The notes under the pieces: generated by a model | What the model saw: only the letters and a program-made list of their open reading frames with translations | Databases searched by the model: none | Told to the model about the DNA's origin: nothing | Translations under genes and position numbers: made by a program | Part shown: positions 1 to 7,506 of the stretch, one piece after another | Numbering within the stretch: position 1 is the first letter of the stretch | Layout: every line of letters begins with the position of its first letter | NCBI RefSeq assembly: GCF_002288385.1 | Contig: NZ_CP016783.1 | Span: 1,054,001 to 1,118,000, forward strand | Length of the DNA stretch: 64,000 bases | Reading direction: 5' to 3' | Source of the DNA: Candidatus Planktophila lacus | GTDB taxonomy: Bacteria > Actinomycetota > Actinomycetes > Nanopelagicales > Nanopelagicaceae

Positions 1-180
1 TTACTTCTTGATAAGTGCTACAGCTGCTTCAAGGGCGGCGCTGAGATTATTTGCTTCTTGGGGGTTGAGTTCGACGACAAGGCGTCCGCCACCTTCTAGC
101 GGAATACGCATAACTAGCGAGCGCGCTTCCTTGGTCACTTCCATGGGTCCATCACCAGTACGGGGTTTCATGGCTGCCAT
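1..180 (-). CDS. DUF3117 family protein
   Basis: A 59-residue protein reading MAAMKPRTGDGP at its start and containing RIPLEGGGRLVVEL, the signature of the DUF3117 family, which is almost confined to Actinobacteria. The start at 180 has a good Shine-Dalgarno sequence (AAAGGAG) just upstream, so unlike many genes here it has a leader. The stop codon is the first three bases of the window, so the gene is complete. Family members are small cytoplasmic proteins without an assigned biochemical role, and nothing in this sequence suggests one. It is followed upstream by a sigma-region-4 protein on the same strand. Confidence 0.9.
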   Translation of the reverse strand: MAAMKPRTGDGPMEVTKEARSLVMRIPLEGGGRLVVELNPQEANNLSAALEAAVALIKK

Positions 181-285
181 GGGGAGAACTCCTTTGATAC
201 ATAAATGTCGGCCAGATTGCGCCGTTGGTTACTTAAGAGGAGAAGTATCTCGCAGAACTGGCTGAGTATGAAATCGGAGGTTGAA

Positions 286-480
286 TTAGCCCATTCCAAG
301 CAGGGCGGTAATGCGAGATTTTCCCGAAGCCATCACCGTTGAGACTGATTTTTCAGGAACGCCTAAAAGGGTGGCGATATCTCCGACCGACATCTGGCGA
401 AGGTAATGGAGCGAGAGGATTATCCGCTCCTCCTCGGGCAACTGCGCCAAGGCCTCAGCCAAGGTAAGGGGCGCAGTCAT
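286..480 (-). CDS. small sigma-70 region 4 / HTH protein
   Basis: A 64-residue protein consisting of little more than one sigma-70 region 4 helix-turn-helix. Residues 15-40 (LPEEERIILSLHY, then SVGDIATLLGVP) match the region 4 pattern that contacts -35 elements, and the segment after it resembles the recognition helix. Region 2, needed for a working sigma factor, is absent. It may be a stand-alone DNA-binding protein or a sigma remnant. An upstream in-frame start at 546 exists, but the start at 480 is preferred because a TAACCT -10 element lies seven bases before it and the preceding gene ends at 491. Confidence 0.7.
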   Translation of the reverse strand: MTAPLTLAEALAQLPEEERIILSLHYLRQMSVGDIATLLGVPEKSVSTVMASGKSRITALLGMG

Positions 481-493
481 AGCCCCAAGGTTA
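481..493 (-). promoter_or_regulatory. leaderless -10 element for the sigma-4 protein
   Basis: On the minus strand TAACCT (488-493) lies seven bases before the ATG at 480, a spacing that puts transcription start at or next to the start codon. The TAA of the hexamer is also the stop codon of the SRPBCC gene. Prediction from sequence only. Confidence 0.45.
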
Positions 494-946
494 CTCGCGT
501 GGGCGCAGTGATGTGGAGAGGCGAGCCAATGAGATTCGCACTCCAACCCAGAGAAACGGTGCGATCGCTAGAAACTTTAAGCGAGAACACTCAATTGTCT
601 CTGACCAATTGAATTTTGTTGATGTGGAGTTAATCGGTGAAAGTACAAAAGAACCGGTTCCTTTAAGAACTTTTCCGGTGTGCACTACATCGCAAATTTC
701 AGGTGGTTGCCACTTTGTTACAACCATGGTGTCTAAAAGACCGAGCGATGAAAACTTCGGATAGAACTTATAAAACGGACCCGTAAATGCTGATATCGAA
801 GTTCCGGCGCCTTCGCGAATTTGTGAAGTAACCCAAACTTTAGTTTGCAGCATCCAGTTGCCTTGTGATTCCCAATCTGCAATCGCCGCCCAAGCGCGTT
901 CTTGAGGGCACGGTAGGTCAATTGTGATTCTAAGTGTGTTTGACAT
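491..946 (-). CDS. SRPBCC (START-like) family protein
   Basis: A 151-residue protein of the SRPBCC/polyketide-cyclase-like fold. The beginning (ITIDLPCPQERAWAAIADW) is the usual beta strand plus helix that opens this fold, and SFVLSPINSTSTKFNWSETI matches the later strands. The fold binds hydrophobic ligands in a deep pocket; the ligand here is unknown. There is no signal peptide. The gene starts nine bases after the LOG-family gene ends and has no recognisable promoter of its own, so the two are probably cotranscribed. Its stop codon overlaps the predicted promoter of the next gene. Confidence 0.75.
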   Translation of the reverse strand: MSNTLRITIDLPCPQERAWAAIADWESQGNWMLQTKVWVTSQIREGAGTSISAFTGPFYKFYPKFSSLGLLDTMVVTKWQPPEICDVVHTGKVLKGTGSFVLSPINSTSTKFNWSETIECSRLKFLAIAPFLWVGVRISLARLSTSLRPRE

Positions 947-955
947 TTGCTTGCG

Positions 956-1504
956 CTACTTACTACTCGAGTTAATAGTTGCGATATCGAGAGCTTGGTC
1001 AACGCTCTTTGCCCAATGTAGAAGCTCTCGCTGCCCTGGCTTCACAAAACCATGCTCTTCTAGATGATCAATCAAGGTAGCAAGCGGGGCATATAAATCG
1101 TAAGGATCTAAAATGATGACTGGCTTATTGTGAAACTTTAAGAATCGCCCAACCCAAATTTCAAAGAGCTCTTCTAGTGTTCCGATGCCACCAGGTAGTG
1201 CAATAAATGCATCGGAAAGATCTTCAATCATCGCCTTTCGATTGCGCATCGAATCCACGATATGCAGTTCATCGCACTCTTTATCGGCAAATTCAATATC
1301 TACTAAGCGCTGCGGGATAACTCCGATTGTTTTGCCACCGGCTTCGCGTGCACCGCGGGATACCGCTCCCATCGCCGAAATATGTCCACCGCCTGAGACC
1401 AATTCCCAAGAGCGAGCGGCAATTCCTGCACCCAACGAATGAGCCAGGTCGATGTATTTGGGATCGATGGCAAGGGATGAAGAACAGTAAACGGCGATGC
1501 GCAT
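956..1504 (-). CDS. LOG family protein (TIGR00730)
   Basis: A 182-residue Rossmann-like protein of the LOG/TIGR00730 family, which includes cytokinin riboside 5'-monophosphate phosphoribohydrolases that release a base from a nucleotide. The defining motif PGGIGTLEE is at residues 104-112, and MRNRKAM at 86-92 is the nucleotide-binding partner motif. An in-frame start at 1576 exists, but the start at 1504 (MRIAVYCSSS) begins exactly at the first beta strand and has a TATCCT -10 element seven bases upstream. In many actinobacteria this gene sits beside dapD, as here, where it diverges from dapD with 30 bases between the starts. Substrate in bacteria is uncertain. Confidence 0.85.
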   Translation of the reverse strand: MRIAVYCSSSLAIDPKYIDLAHSLGAGIAARSWELVSGGGHISAMGAVSRGAREAGGKTIGVIPQRLVDIEFADKECDELHIVDSMRNRKAMIEDLSDAFIALPGGIGTLEELFEIWVGRFLKFHNKPVIILDPYDLYAPLATLIDHLEEHGFVKPGQRELLHWAKSVDQALDIATINSSSK

Positions 1505-1517
1505 GTGGGAAAGGATA
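1505..1517 (-). promoter_or_regulatory. leaderless -10 element for the LOG gene
   Basis: On the minus strand TATCCT (1512-1517) is followed by seven bases and the ATG at 1504. No Shine-Dalgarno sequence is present. CAGACA at 1536-1541, inside dapD, is a weak -35 candidate with an 18-base spacer. Confidence 0.5.
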
Positions 1518-1522
1518 GGGGT

Positions 1523-1534
1523 TAGGCTTATCGC
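1523..1534 (+). promoter_or_regulatory. leaderless -10 element for dapD
   Basis: TAGGCT (1523-1528) is followed by exactly six bases and the dapD ATG at 1535. No ribosome-binding sequence lies between. It sits five bases from the opposing -10 of the divergent LOG gene. Confidence 0.55.
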
Positions 1535-2470
1535 ATGTCTGCTTCGCAAAATTCGCCACATCTGGCATCTGGCCACGGAATTGCAACTTATTCTGGAGAA
1601 ACACTTTTGGATGTCTGGTTCCCAGAACCAGTTCTCGGTACGAATACTTCAAAAGCGCCTGCTGCGCTAAATGAACTTGCCGGAGTTGATGAAGTTAGAA
1701 AAGTAAGACGTGAAGTTATCTCTATTGAGATAGATCTCAATGTGGCGCCGACAAGTGCTGCTGATGCCTACTTGCGCCTTCACTTACTTTCACATCGCTT
1801 AATCAAGCCACATGGCGCGGTTATGGATGGCATCTTCGGGTTGCTCACCAACGTTGTTTGGACATCTGCTGGCCCATGTGCCGTCGAAGGTTTTGAATTG
1901 ATTCGAGGAGCGCTGCGCAACAAATATGGCCACGTCACAGTATTCGGCGTCGATAAATTCCCGCGCATGGTTGATTACGTAATTCCATCTGGTGTTCGAA
2001 TTGCCGATGCTGATCGCGTGCGACTTGGTGCACATCTAGCACCAGGTACAACAGTTATGCATGAAGGCTTTGTTAACTTTAACGCCGGCACTTTAGGAAC
2101 TTCTATGGTGGAAGGTCGAATTTCAGCGGGCGTCGTCGTAGGCGACGGTAGCGATGTAGGTGGCGGCGCTTCAATCATGGGCACCTTAAGTGGCGGCGGT
2201 AAAGAAGTGATTTCGGTTGGCGAAAAGTGTCTGCTAGGCGCCAACTCTGGACTTGGAATTTCACTTGGCAACAACTGCGTAATTGAGGCAGGAACTTATA
2301 TAACCTCGGCCTCAAAGGTAAAACTTCCAGATGGTGAAATTGTGAAAGCTGCATCTCTTTCTGGTGCCAGTGACTTGCTCTTCCGTCGTAATTCTCTAAC
2401 CGGTGGTTTAGAAGTAGTAATGCGTACTGGAACTTGGGGTGGGTTGAATTCCATCCTGCACGCTAACTAA
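1535..2470 (+). CDS. dapD: tetrahydrodipicolinate N-succinyltransferase
   Basis: A 311-residue actinobacterial-type DapD. It transfers succinyl from succinyl-CoA to tetrahydrodipicolinate in the lysine/diaminopimelate pathway, which feeds peptidoglycan and lysine synthesis. The N-terminal half matches the actinobacterial DapD domain. The second half (from about residue 150) carries left-handed beta-helix hexapeptide repeats, and the conserved stretch MHEGFVNFNAGT is the active-site region. Full length for the family. It has its own leaderless-type promoter and faces the LOG gene. Its TAA stop overlaps the TAG stop of the convergent SpoIID-like gene by four bases, with no visible terminator. 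Confidence 0.95.
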   Translation: MSASQNSPHLASGHGIATYSGETLLDVWFPEPVLGTNTSKAPAALNELAGVDEVRKVRREVISIEIDLNVAPTSAADAYLRLHLLSHRLIKPHGAVMDGIFGLLTNVVWTSAGPCAVEGFELIRGALRNKYGHVTVFGVDKFPRMVDYVIPSGVRIADADRVRLGAHLAPGTTVMHEGFVNFNAGTLGTSMVEGRISAGVVVGDGSDVGGGASIMGTLSGGGKEVISVGEKCLLGANSGLGISLGNNCVIEAGTYITSASKVKLPDGEIVKAASLSGASDLLFRRNSLTGGLEVVMRTGTWGGLNSILHAN

Positions 2471-3720
2471 TTTACCGAAAACCAAGCTGAAGGCAGTTTG
2501 CTACGGCTTCTAAAAGTTTCACCGCGAAGTACGGCAAATGATCCATCTGAACTAATCGCTTGGATTAGCGCGACTGATCCTGCAGGGTTATTTGATAGAA
2601 CTGTTAACGAGATAACATCCGGCAACGCAAATGCTTGAGCAATAACTGCTTGAGATATTTCTCTGGTCCATGAAGCAAAGCGAGGATTAAGTGCAACATC
2701 AACGCTTGCGCTATCAGGAACGCTAACTGTGTAAGGGGTTGCAGTACCCCAGGCGTGCTCAGATGTTTCTGTTGTACCGCCCGATGATGAAGAGAAGTAA
2801 GCGGTAATTGGACGACCTTCGTAGGTAATTATCGAGCCTGCAGTTCGGTTAACTGCCGCCTTCCAAATTTCCCCAAATCTAGGTTCGCTCTCTTTTGAAT
2901 AACCAGCAAAGGTTTGATCGCTGATCGTTGCGTATAAATGGCAATCACAGGCGGACCGGATCTTTGTAGATTTTGCATAGGCATATGTTCTAGATGCGAT
3001 CGCTTGCGCTTCGAGCGCTTGAGTTGGCCAAGATGAGGGCACCTCACCAATCCCCCATAGATACTCATCTTGTAGGCGCACAGAGTTGATAATCGCCAAT
3101 CGCTTTCCCAAGGTTTTATCTCTAATTACTTTGAGGGATATCTGTCCATGGCGATATTTCTTCGTTGCGCCGTTAGTTGTCAGCGAAATAACAGTTGGTG
3201 AACCAGCTTGATAGCGAGTTCCGGACCAACGTAGAGTGAAAGCACTTCCGGTCGTAATTGCCTTGCTAGTAGTTCCCCGCGTTGTACTAATTGCAAGTAG
3301 CCCATCAGTTAAATTCAAATTGAGTGAGGTCTTGCTTGGAAAGGTAAGTAAAGGTGTTGCCGTTTGTGTTTCACCTAAATCACCTGCAAATAGTTGAAGT
3401 TCTGCACCCTTAGAGTCACTTCTTAGCTTCGCAGATGTGAGTAAATTTCCAAGGTTAATTCGAAGGATCTGCGTATCAGTAACCGTTTCAACAATTGTTC
3501 CAGTGTAGTAATACTGCAAAATAGCGGTCGCAGATTCACCGGCTAAAGCTTTCGCTCTGGCACCGATCTGGCTCATTCCGACGCCATGGCCGTAGCCACT
3601 TCCTTGAAATGCAAAAGTTGCTGGAACTGTCTCAGCGTTGGCAGCGTTTGGTAGGAAAGTGATCGGTGAGACTGCAATTGAGATTGCAAGTGCAATCAGA
3701 GGCTTTTTAGACATCCTCAT
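2467..3720 (-). CDS. secreted SpoIID/LytB domain protein
   Basis: A 417-residue exported protein with a signal peptide in the first 28 residues (basic MSKK, hydrophobic stretch, then PNAANA) and the SpoIID/LytB domain. Visible family features include GYGHGVGMSQIGARA, which carries the conserved GHGVGMSQ motif, VRLQDEYLWGIGEVPSSWP and SRTYAYA. SpoIID-type proteins act on denuded glycan strands as lytic transglycosylases or as amidase enhancers. The neighbours are an exporter and a glycosyltransferase, which suggests cell-wall remodelling. The start at 3720 lies inside the preceding ABC ATPase gene (14-base overlap), so the two are translationally coupled. An alternative start is the methionine at 3714. 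Confidence 0.85.
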   Translation of the reverse strand: MRMSKKPLIALAISIAVSPITFLPNAANAETVPATFAFQGSGYGHGVGMSQIGARAKALAGESATAILQYYYTGTIVETVTDTQILRINLGNLLTSAKLRSDSKGAELQLFAGDLGETQTATPLLTFPSKTSLNLNLTDGLLAISTTRGTTSKAITTGSAFTLRWSGTRYQAGSPTVISLTTNGATKKYRHGQISLKVIRDKTLGKRLAIINSVRLQDEYLWGIGEVPSSWPTQALEAQAIASRTYAYAKSTKIRSACDCHLYATISDQTFAGYSKESEPRFGEIWKAAVNRTAGSIITYEGRPITAYFSSSSGGTTETSEHAWGTATPYTVSVPDSASVDVALNPRFASWTREISQAVIAQAFALPDVISLTVLSNNPAGSVALIQAISSDGSFAVLRGETFRSRSKLPSAWFSVN

Positions 3721-4522
3721 TTGCTGCTGCGCTCTTTCCGACCTGCATAAATTCGCGATACTGCTTGATAATCTCCGCTGGATTTCCGCGCGCCATCAAC
3801 TTACCTTTATGTAACCAAGCAACTTCATTACAAACATCTTCGATCGTCGCCATTGCGTGGCTCACCAAAATAAGTGCACGGTCTGCGGTGCGTAGCTCTT
3901 TAATGCGGTTCAGGCTCTTCTCTTTAAAGTGGGCATCACCAGTACTGAGGGCTTCATCAACTATCAAAATATCTGGCTGCACCGTTGCCGCTACTGAAAA
4001 TGCTAGGCGCGCATACATTCCAGATGAATAAGTGCGCATTGGAGCATCTATTGCATCTCCGAGCTCTGAAAACTCGGCGATCGCATCGAACTGGCTATCA
4101 ATCTCAGCGCGCGACATTCCTGCAGCAAGACCACCTAAGTAAACATTTGCGCGCCCGGTCATAGACGGGTTAAATCCAACACCGAGGGCCAAGAGCGTAC
4201 TAACGGAACCGTGAACTTCAATGCGTCCTTGGGTTGGGGGAACAATTCCGGAGATAACTCGCATCAGCGAAGATTTGCCGGCGCCGTTTGATCCAATGAC
4301 TCCGAGCACCGTGCCGTAGTGGACATCAAGATTTACGCTATTTAGCGCGTTAACTACTCGAGTGTGTTTGTTTGAACGTCCAATAGTTTTTAGGCGCGCT
4401 TTTAAAGTAGGTCGCTTTACAACCGAAGTCTTATAGGTAAGTCCAACGTTCTGCACCGAAACTGCGAGACCATTTTTTGGGTGAATTGAATTCTGTGAAT
4501 TAGAGGCGGACAGCGAAATCAC
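3707..4522 (-). CDS. polysaccharide ABC exporter ATPase (Wzt/TagH-like)
   Basis: A 271-residue ATP-binding protein of the type that powers O-antigen or teichoic-acid export. The Walker A is GSNGAGKSS, the signature is YSSGMYARLAFS and Walker B is ILIVDEALSTGD, which is the DEALSTGD form typical of Wzt/TagH rather than of uptake systems. There is no long C-terminal carbohydrate-binding domain, so polymer capping is not obvious. The start is GTG at 4522, giving a 23-base overlap with the permease gene ahead of it. It should pair with that permease at the membrane. Confidence 0.88.
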   Translation of the reverse strand: MISLSASNSQNSIHPKNGLAVSVQNVGLTYKTSVVKRPTLKARLKTIGRSNKHTRVVNALNSVNLDVHYGTVLGVIGSNGAGKSSLMRVISGIVPPTQGRIEVHGSVSTLLALGVGFNPSMTGRANVYLGGLAAGMSRAEIDSQFDAIAEFSELGDAIDAPMRTYSSGMYARLAFSVAATVQPDILIVDEALSTGDAHFKEKSLNRIKELRTADRALILVSHAMATIEDVCNEVAWLHKGKLMARGNPAEIIKQYREFMQVGKSAAANEDV

Positions 4523-5327
4523 GCTCCCTGGATAAGAAGAAATAAGTACCGATAAAAAAGATTGTTAGCGCCCAGATGAGTGCATGCGCTAACGAGAATA
4601 AATCTGGGGCTTGGGCATAGACCATTACTTGCGACCAAGCATCGAGGAGATAGAAAATTGGATTTACAATCTCAAAACGCTTTAACTCTTCCGTTAAGTC
4701 ACTTGCCTGATAAAGAATCGGAGATAAGTAAAGAAGGCTGCGAGTCATGTAAGGCAGGAAACTTGCGATATCTCGGAAATAGACGTTGATACAAGAGATC
4801 AGAATCGCCATTCCAAGACCCATCAATAAGGCGATCAGCAATATCGGAATAGCCCAGAACATATTCCACGAGTACTCAAGGCCCAGCGCTGTTCGCATAA
4901 TGAAGAAGATAAATAAGGTTGGAATAAATTTAAATAGCGCAATCACCGATGCAGAAATTGGAAGCATCACGCGTGGGAAGGCGGTATTTAAAATCAAACG
5001 TTGACCAGCGGTGATCGACTTAACGCCGCCACTTAAGCTATTGCTGATCAAATAAAAGAGAAAGAGGCTGGCAGTTAGATGGCCGTATCGAGTGGCATCG
5101 CTTTGGCCACCGATAATGTAGATCAATAGAAAGTAAACGCCAGAAAGAAGTAGTGGATTTAAGACCAACCAGAGCTGGCCGAAGACCGAGCCATAGTTTT
5201 GTTCACGTAGTTCGGACCTTGAAAACTCTGAGATAAATGAGCGGCGGGCCCAAAGGGAGCGCAGGTATGAACCCAACGGCGGCATGCCAGCGCGAAAGGG
5301 TTCGTAAACGGTTACAGGAGCGCTCAT
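4500..5327 (-). CDS. polysaccharide ABC exporter permease (Wzm/TagG-like)
   Basis: A 275-residue ABC-2 family permease with about six membrane segments. The N-terminal cytoplasmic helix (RSLWARRSFISEFSRSELR) and the stretch YGSVFGQLWLVLNPLLL are typical of Wzm/TagG proteins that move lipid-linked polysaccharide across the membrane. The next gene encodes the matching ATPase and overlaps it. The glycosyltransferase gene ends 11 bases upstream. Together they form an export operon running from 6322 to 2467. The polymer is unknown. Confidence 0.88.
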   Translation of the reverse strand: MSAPVTVYEPFRAGMPPLGSYLRSLWARRSFISEFSRSELREQNYGSVFGQLWLVLNPLLLSGVYFLLIYIIGGQSDATRYGHLTASLFLFYLISNSLSGGVKSITAGQRLILNTAFPRVMLPISASVIALFKFIPTLFIFFIMRTALGLEYSWNMFWAIPILLIALLMGLGMAILISCINVYFRDIASFLPYMTRSLLYLSPILYQASDLTEELKRFEIVNPIFYLLDAWSQVMVYAQAPDLFSLAHALIWALTIFFIGTYFFLSRERDFAVRL

Positions 5328-5338
5328 ATGGGTAAAGG

Positions 5339-6322
5339 CTACCGCAGCGTTTTAGTTGAGGTGATGAACCCCGCGCCCCAAGCGAAATGCATTGTTGGAA
5401 TAATCGCTAGAAGTGAAAAAAATTCACGCATTGACCGCGAAATCAGCGCAGCAGATAGCCCTACGAAAACTCCATAAACAAAGACTGGAATATAGAGAAT
5501 CGGATGAATCAAAGCTCCACCGATTACTGAAGTTACACAACCGATTAGTGTCACCGGTGGGGCTAAGTAACGTAAATTAATTGTTCCGCTATGGCTACGC
5601 GAAACAACTCTTCGCCAAGTTCCATACTGAAAATATTGCTTCGCTAGCTTTCTTAAATTCGGGCGCGGGCGATATGTAACTTGAAGTCTGGGATCGAAGT
5701 AAATCAATCCACCGTTTTTGCGCAAGCGAAAATTTAACTCCCAATCCTGTGCGCGGGTATATCGCTCATCAAAGCCACCTGCTTGGTTAATTGCTTCTCG
5801 TTTAAATGCTCCGAGATAAACGGTGTCTACTTCTCCGGCTTCTCCACCAGTGTGAAAACGTGACGCGCCAACTCCCAATGGACTGCGCATCGCACGAGCA
5901 ACCGCCTTTTCAAATGTACTTACTCCTTCTGCTGCCATAACTCCACCAACATTTACGGCGCCGGTCTTTTCAATAATCTCTACCGCCAAAGTTAGGTAGT
6001 TCTGTGGAATTTTTGCATGGCCATCAACGCGAACAATTATTGGGTGCGTGGATGCAGCGACCGCCAAATTAAGCCCAGCCGCTGTTTTTCCAGATGGGTT
6101 GGCTACCAATTTAACTCGCTGATCTCTGGCTGATAGCGACTCTGCAATTTCATCTGTGCGATCTTGCGAGGGGCCAAGGGCAAGAATTACTTCAAAGACC
6201 CCGCGATAATCCTGAAAAAGGATTGCCGATATAGATTCTTCTAAGTGCGCCTCTTCATTTAGAACGGGAAGAATTACGCTAACTGCTGGTGAGACAGATA
6301 ACTCGCCCATAGATGTCGACAT
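5339..6322 (-). CDS. family 2 glycosyltransferase, membrane-associated
   Basis: A 327-residue GT2 glycosyltransferase. The nucleotide-sugar site begins at VSVILPVLNEEAHLEES, the metal-binding acidic motif is in VRVDGHAKIP (DxH rather than DxD), and DWELNFRLRKNG is the catalytic ED-like and QxxRW-like region. About three hydrophobic segments in the last 90 residues suggest membrane anchoring. It begins the exporter operon and diverges from the LCP gene with 36 bases between starts. It probably adds sugars to the exported polymer. Donor and acceptor cannot be read from the sequence. Confidence 0.85.
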   Translation of the reverse strand: MSTSMGELSVSPAVSVILPVLNEEAHLEESISAILFQDYRGVFEVILALGPSQDRTDEIAESLSARDQRVKLVANPSGKTAAGLNLAVAASTHPIIVRVDGHAKIPQNYLTLAVEIIEKTGAVNVGGVMAAEGVSTFEKAVARAMRSPLGVGASRFHTGGEAGEVDTVYLGAFKREAINQAGGFDERYTRAQDWELNFRLRKNGGLIYFDPRLQVTYRPRPNLRKLAKQYFQYGTWRRVVSRSHSGTINLRYLAPPVTLIGCVTSVIGGALIHPILYIPVFVYGVFVGLSAALISRSMREFFSLLAIIPTMHFAWGAGFITSTKTLR

Positions 6323-6337
6323 AACCCCTCTACGCTA
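6323..6337 (-). promoter_or_regulatory. probable -10 element for the exporter operon
   Basis: On the minus strand TAGCGT (6332-6337) lies nine bases before the ATG at 6322. The same heptamer TACGCTA (6331-6337) reads TACGCT on the plus strand, so it could fire both ways. Confidence 0.35.
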
Positions 6338-6346
6338 TCGCCCAAG

Positions 6347-6358
6347 TAGAGTTCGTAT
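6347..6358 (+). promoter_or_regulatory. leaderless -10 element for the LCP gene
   Basis: TAGAGT (6347-6352) is followed by six bases and the GTG start at 6359, the same layout as at dapD and accD. TACGCT at 6331-6336 is an alternative that would give a leader of about 16 bases. Confidence 0.45.
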
Positions 6359-7483
6359 GTGAAATCGACGCGAGCAATAAAGGTTATTACATCACTTTCT
6401 GTGGGTGTAGTACTTCTCGCATCGCTATCTTGGATCGGATTAGGCCAAGTAAGCGGCAGAATCGATCGCATTAGCGTCTTCGCTGGGCTAGATAATCGCC
6501 CTGAGAAAACATCTAAGGCTCTTAACTATTTATTGGTTGGTTCAGATACTCGTGAAGGCCTAACAAAAGAAGAGATGAAAGCCCTACGCGTTGGAAATGC
6601 TCAAACCGCGGCTGGTGGAAGATCTGACACGATGTTGTTGGTTCACATCAGCAAGAAACGGGATAAGGCATTTCTTATATCCCTACCTCGTGATTCGCTC
6701 GTAACAATTCCTGCTCATTTGAGCACAGATGGAAAATCACAGATTCCTGATCGCGAGAATAAGTTAAATGCCGCATTCGCCTTCGGTGGTGCACCACTAC
6801 TTATCGAAACCATTGAACGTGCGACTAATTTAAAGATGGATCATTACATTGAAGTGAGCTTTGCCGGTTTTGCTGGAATCGTTAACGCTCTTGGCGGCAT
6901 TGAAGTCTGTACCAAGGTAGATATCGATGATCCAAAGAGCCACCTGGTACTTAGCGCTGGCACACATACCCTCGATGGAATTGAAGCCCTTAAATATGTC
7001 CGCACCCGTGACTTTGATGGGCGCGGCGATATCGGACGTATGCAACGTCAACAACAATTTATGAGTTCTGTAATCAAGAAGGCAACAAGCACTGGAGTAC
7101 TTCTCAATCCAATTAAATTAGTTAACTTTTTGAATGCGGCGATCTCTACCGTAAAAATGGATGAAAACTTAAGCAAGAACGATTTATTGGATCTTGCTAA
7201 ACAGATGCGCGGACTCTCTTCCGGAAATGTTCGCACATTGACGGTTCCGCTAAAGACCGCAAATGGCAGACACCCAACCGCGGGTTCGGTAGTAATTTGG
7301 GATCCAGTGTTAAGCGCTGATTTATGGACGAGAATTCGTGATGATGCAGCGCTAGTAGATGAAGTGACTCCATCACCATCAGCAAGTTCATCTTCATCGG
7401 CATCAGCATCTGCCAAGCCAGTTATTGTCGATAAATTTAAGACGCGTACCGCAGCGGAAAATCCATGCGGGGAAATCAAATAG
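6359..7483 (+). CDS. LytR-CpsA-Psr (LCP) family ligase
   Basis: A 374-residue membrane-anchored LCP protein. After a single N-terminal membrane helix (ITSLSVGVVLLASLSWIG) the extracytoplasmic LCP domain runs from about residue 55 to 290. It includes LLVGSDTR, RSDTMLLVHI, ISLPRDSLVTIP and YVRTRDFDGRGDIGRMQRQQ, which carry the conserved Arg and Asp residues that bind polyprenyl pyrophosphate. The family attaches polymers such as teichoic acid or arabinogalactan to peptidoglycan. The tail is rich in Ser and Ala. GTG start. It diverges from the exporter operon, which fits a shared job in envelope assembly. Confidence 0.92.
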   Translation: MKSTRAIKVITSLSVGVVLLASLSWIGLGQVSGRIDRISVFAGLDNRPEKTSKALNYLLVGSDTREGLTKEEMKALRVGNAQTAAGGRSDTMLLVHISKKRDKAFLISLPRDSLVTIPAHLSTDGKSQIPDRENKLNAAFAFGGAPLLIETIERATNLKMDHYIEVSFAGFAGIVNALGGIEVCTKVDIDDPKSHLVLSAGTHTLDGIEALKYVRTRDFDGRGDIGRMQRQQQFMSSVIKKATSTGVLLNPIKLVNFLNAAISTVKMDENLSKNDLLDLAKQMRGLSSGNVRTLTVPLKTANGRHPTAGSVVIWDPVLSADLWTRIRDDAALVDEVTPSPSASSSSSASASAKPVIVDKFKTRTAAENPCGEIK

Positions 7484-7492
7484 AAGGTGCTT

Positions 7493-7506
7493 TAGACTAA
7501 AACCCT
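7493..7506 (+). promoter_or_regulatory. leaderless -10 element for UDP-glucose dehydrogenase
   Basis: TAGACT (7493-7498) lies eight bases before the ATG at 7507. There is no Shine-Dalgarno sequence. It lies between the LCP gene and this one, which suggests separate transcription. Confidence 0.45.

Noticed and set aside
481-546. Longer sigma-4 reading from 546
   Set aside because: It would run into the SRPBCC gene, and the extra N-terminus (rich in His, Ser and Cys) shows no family pattern.
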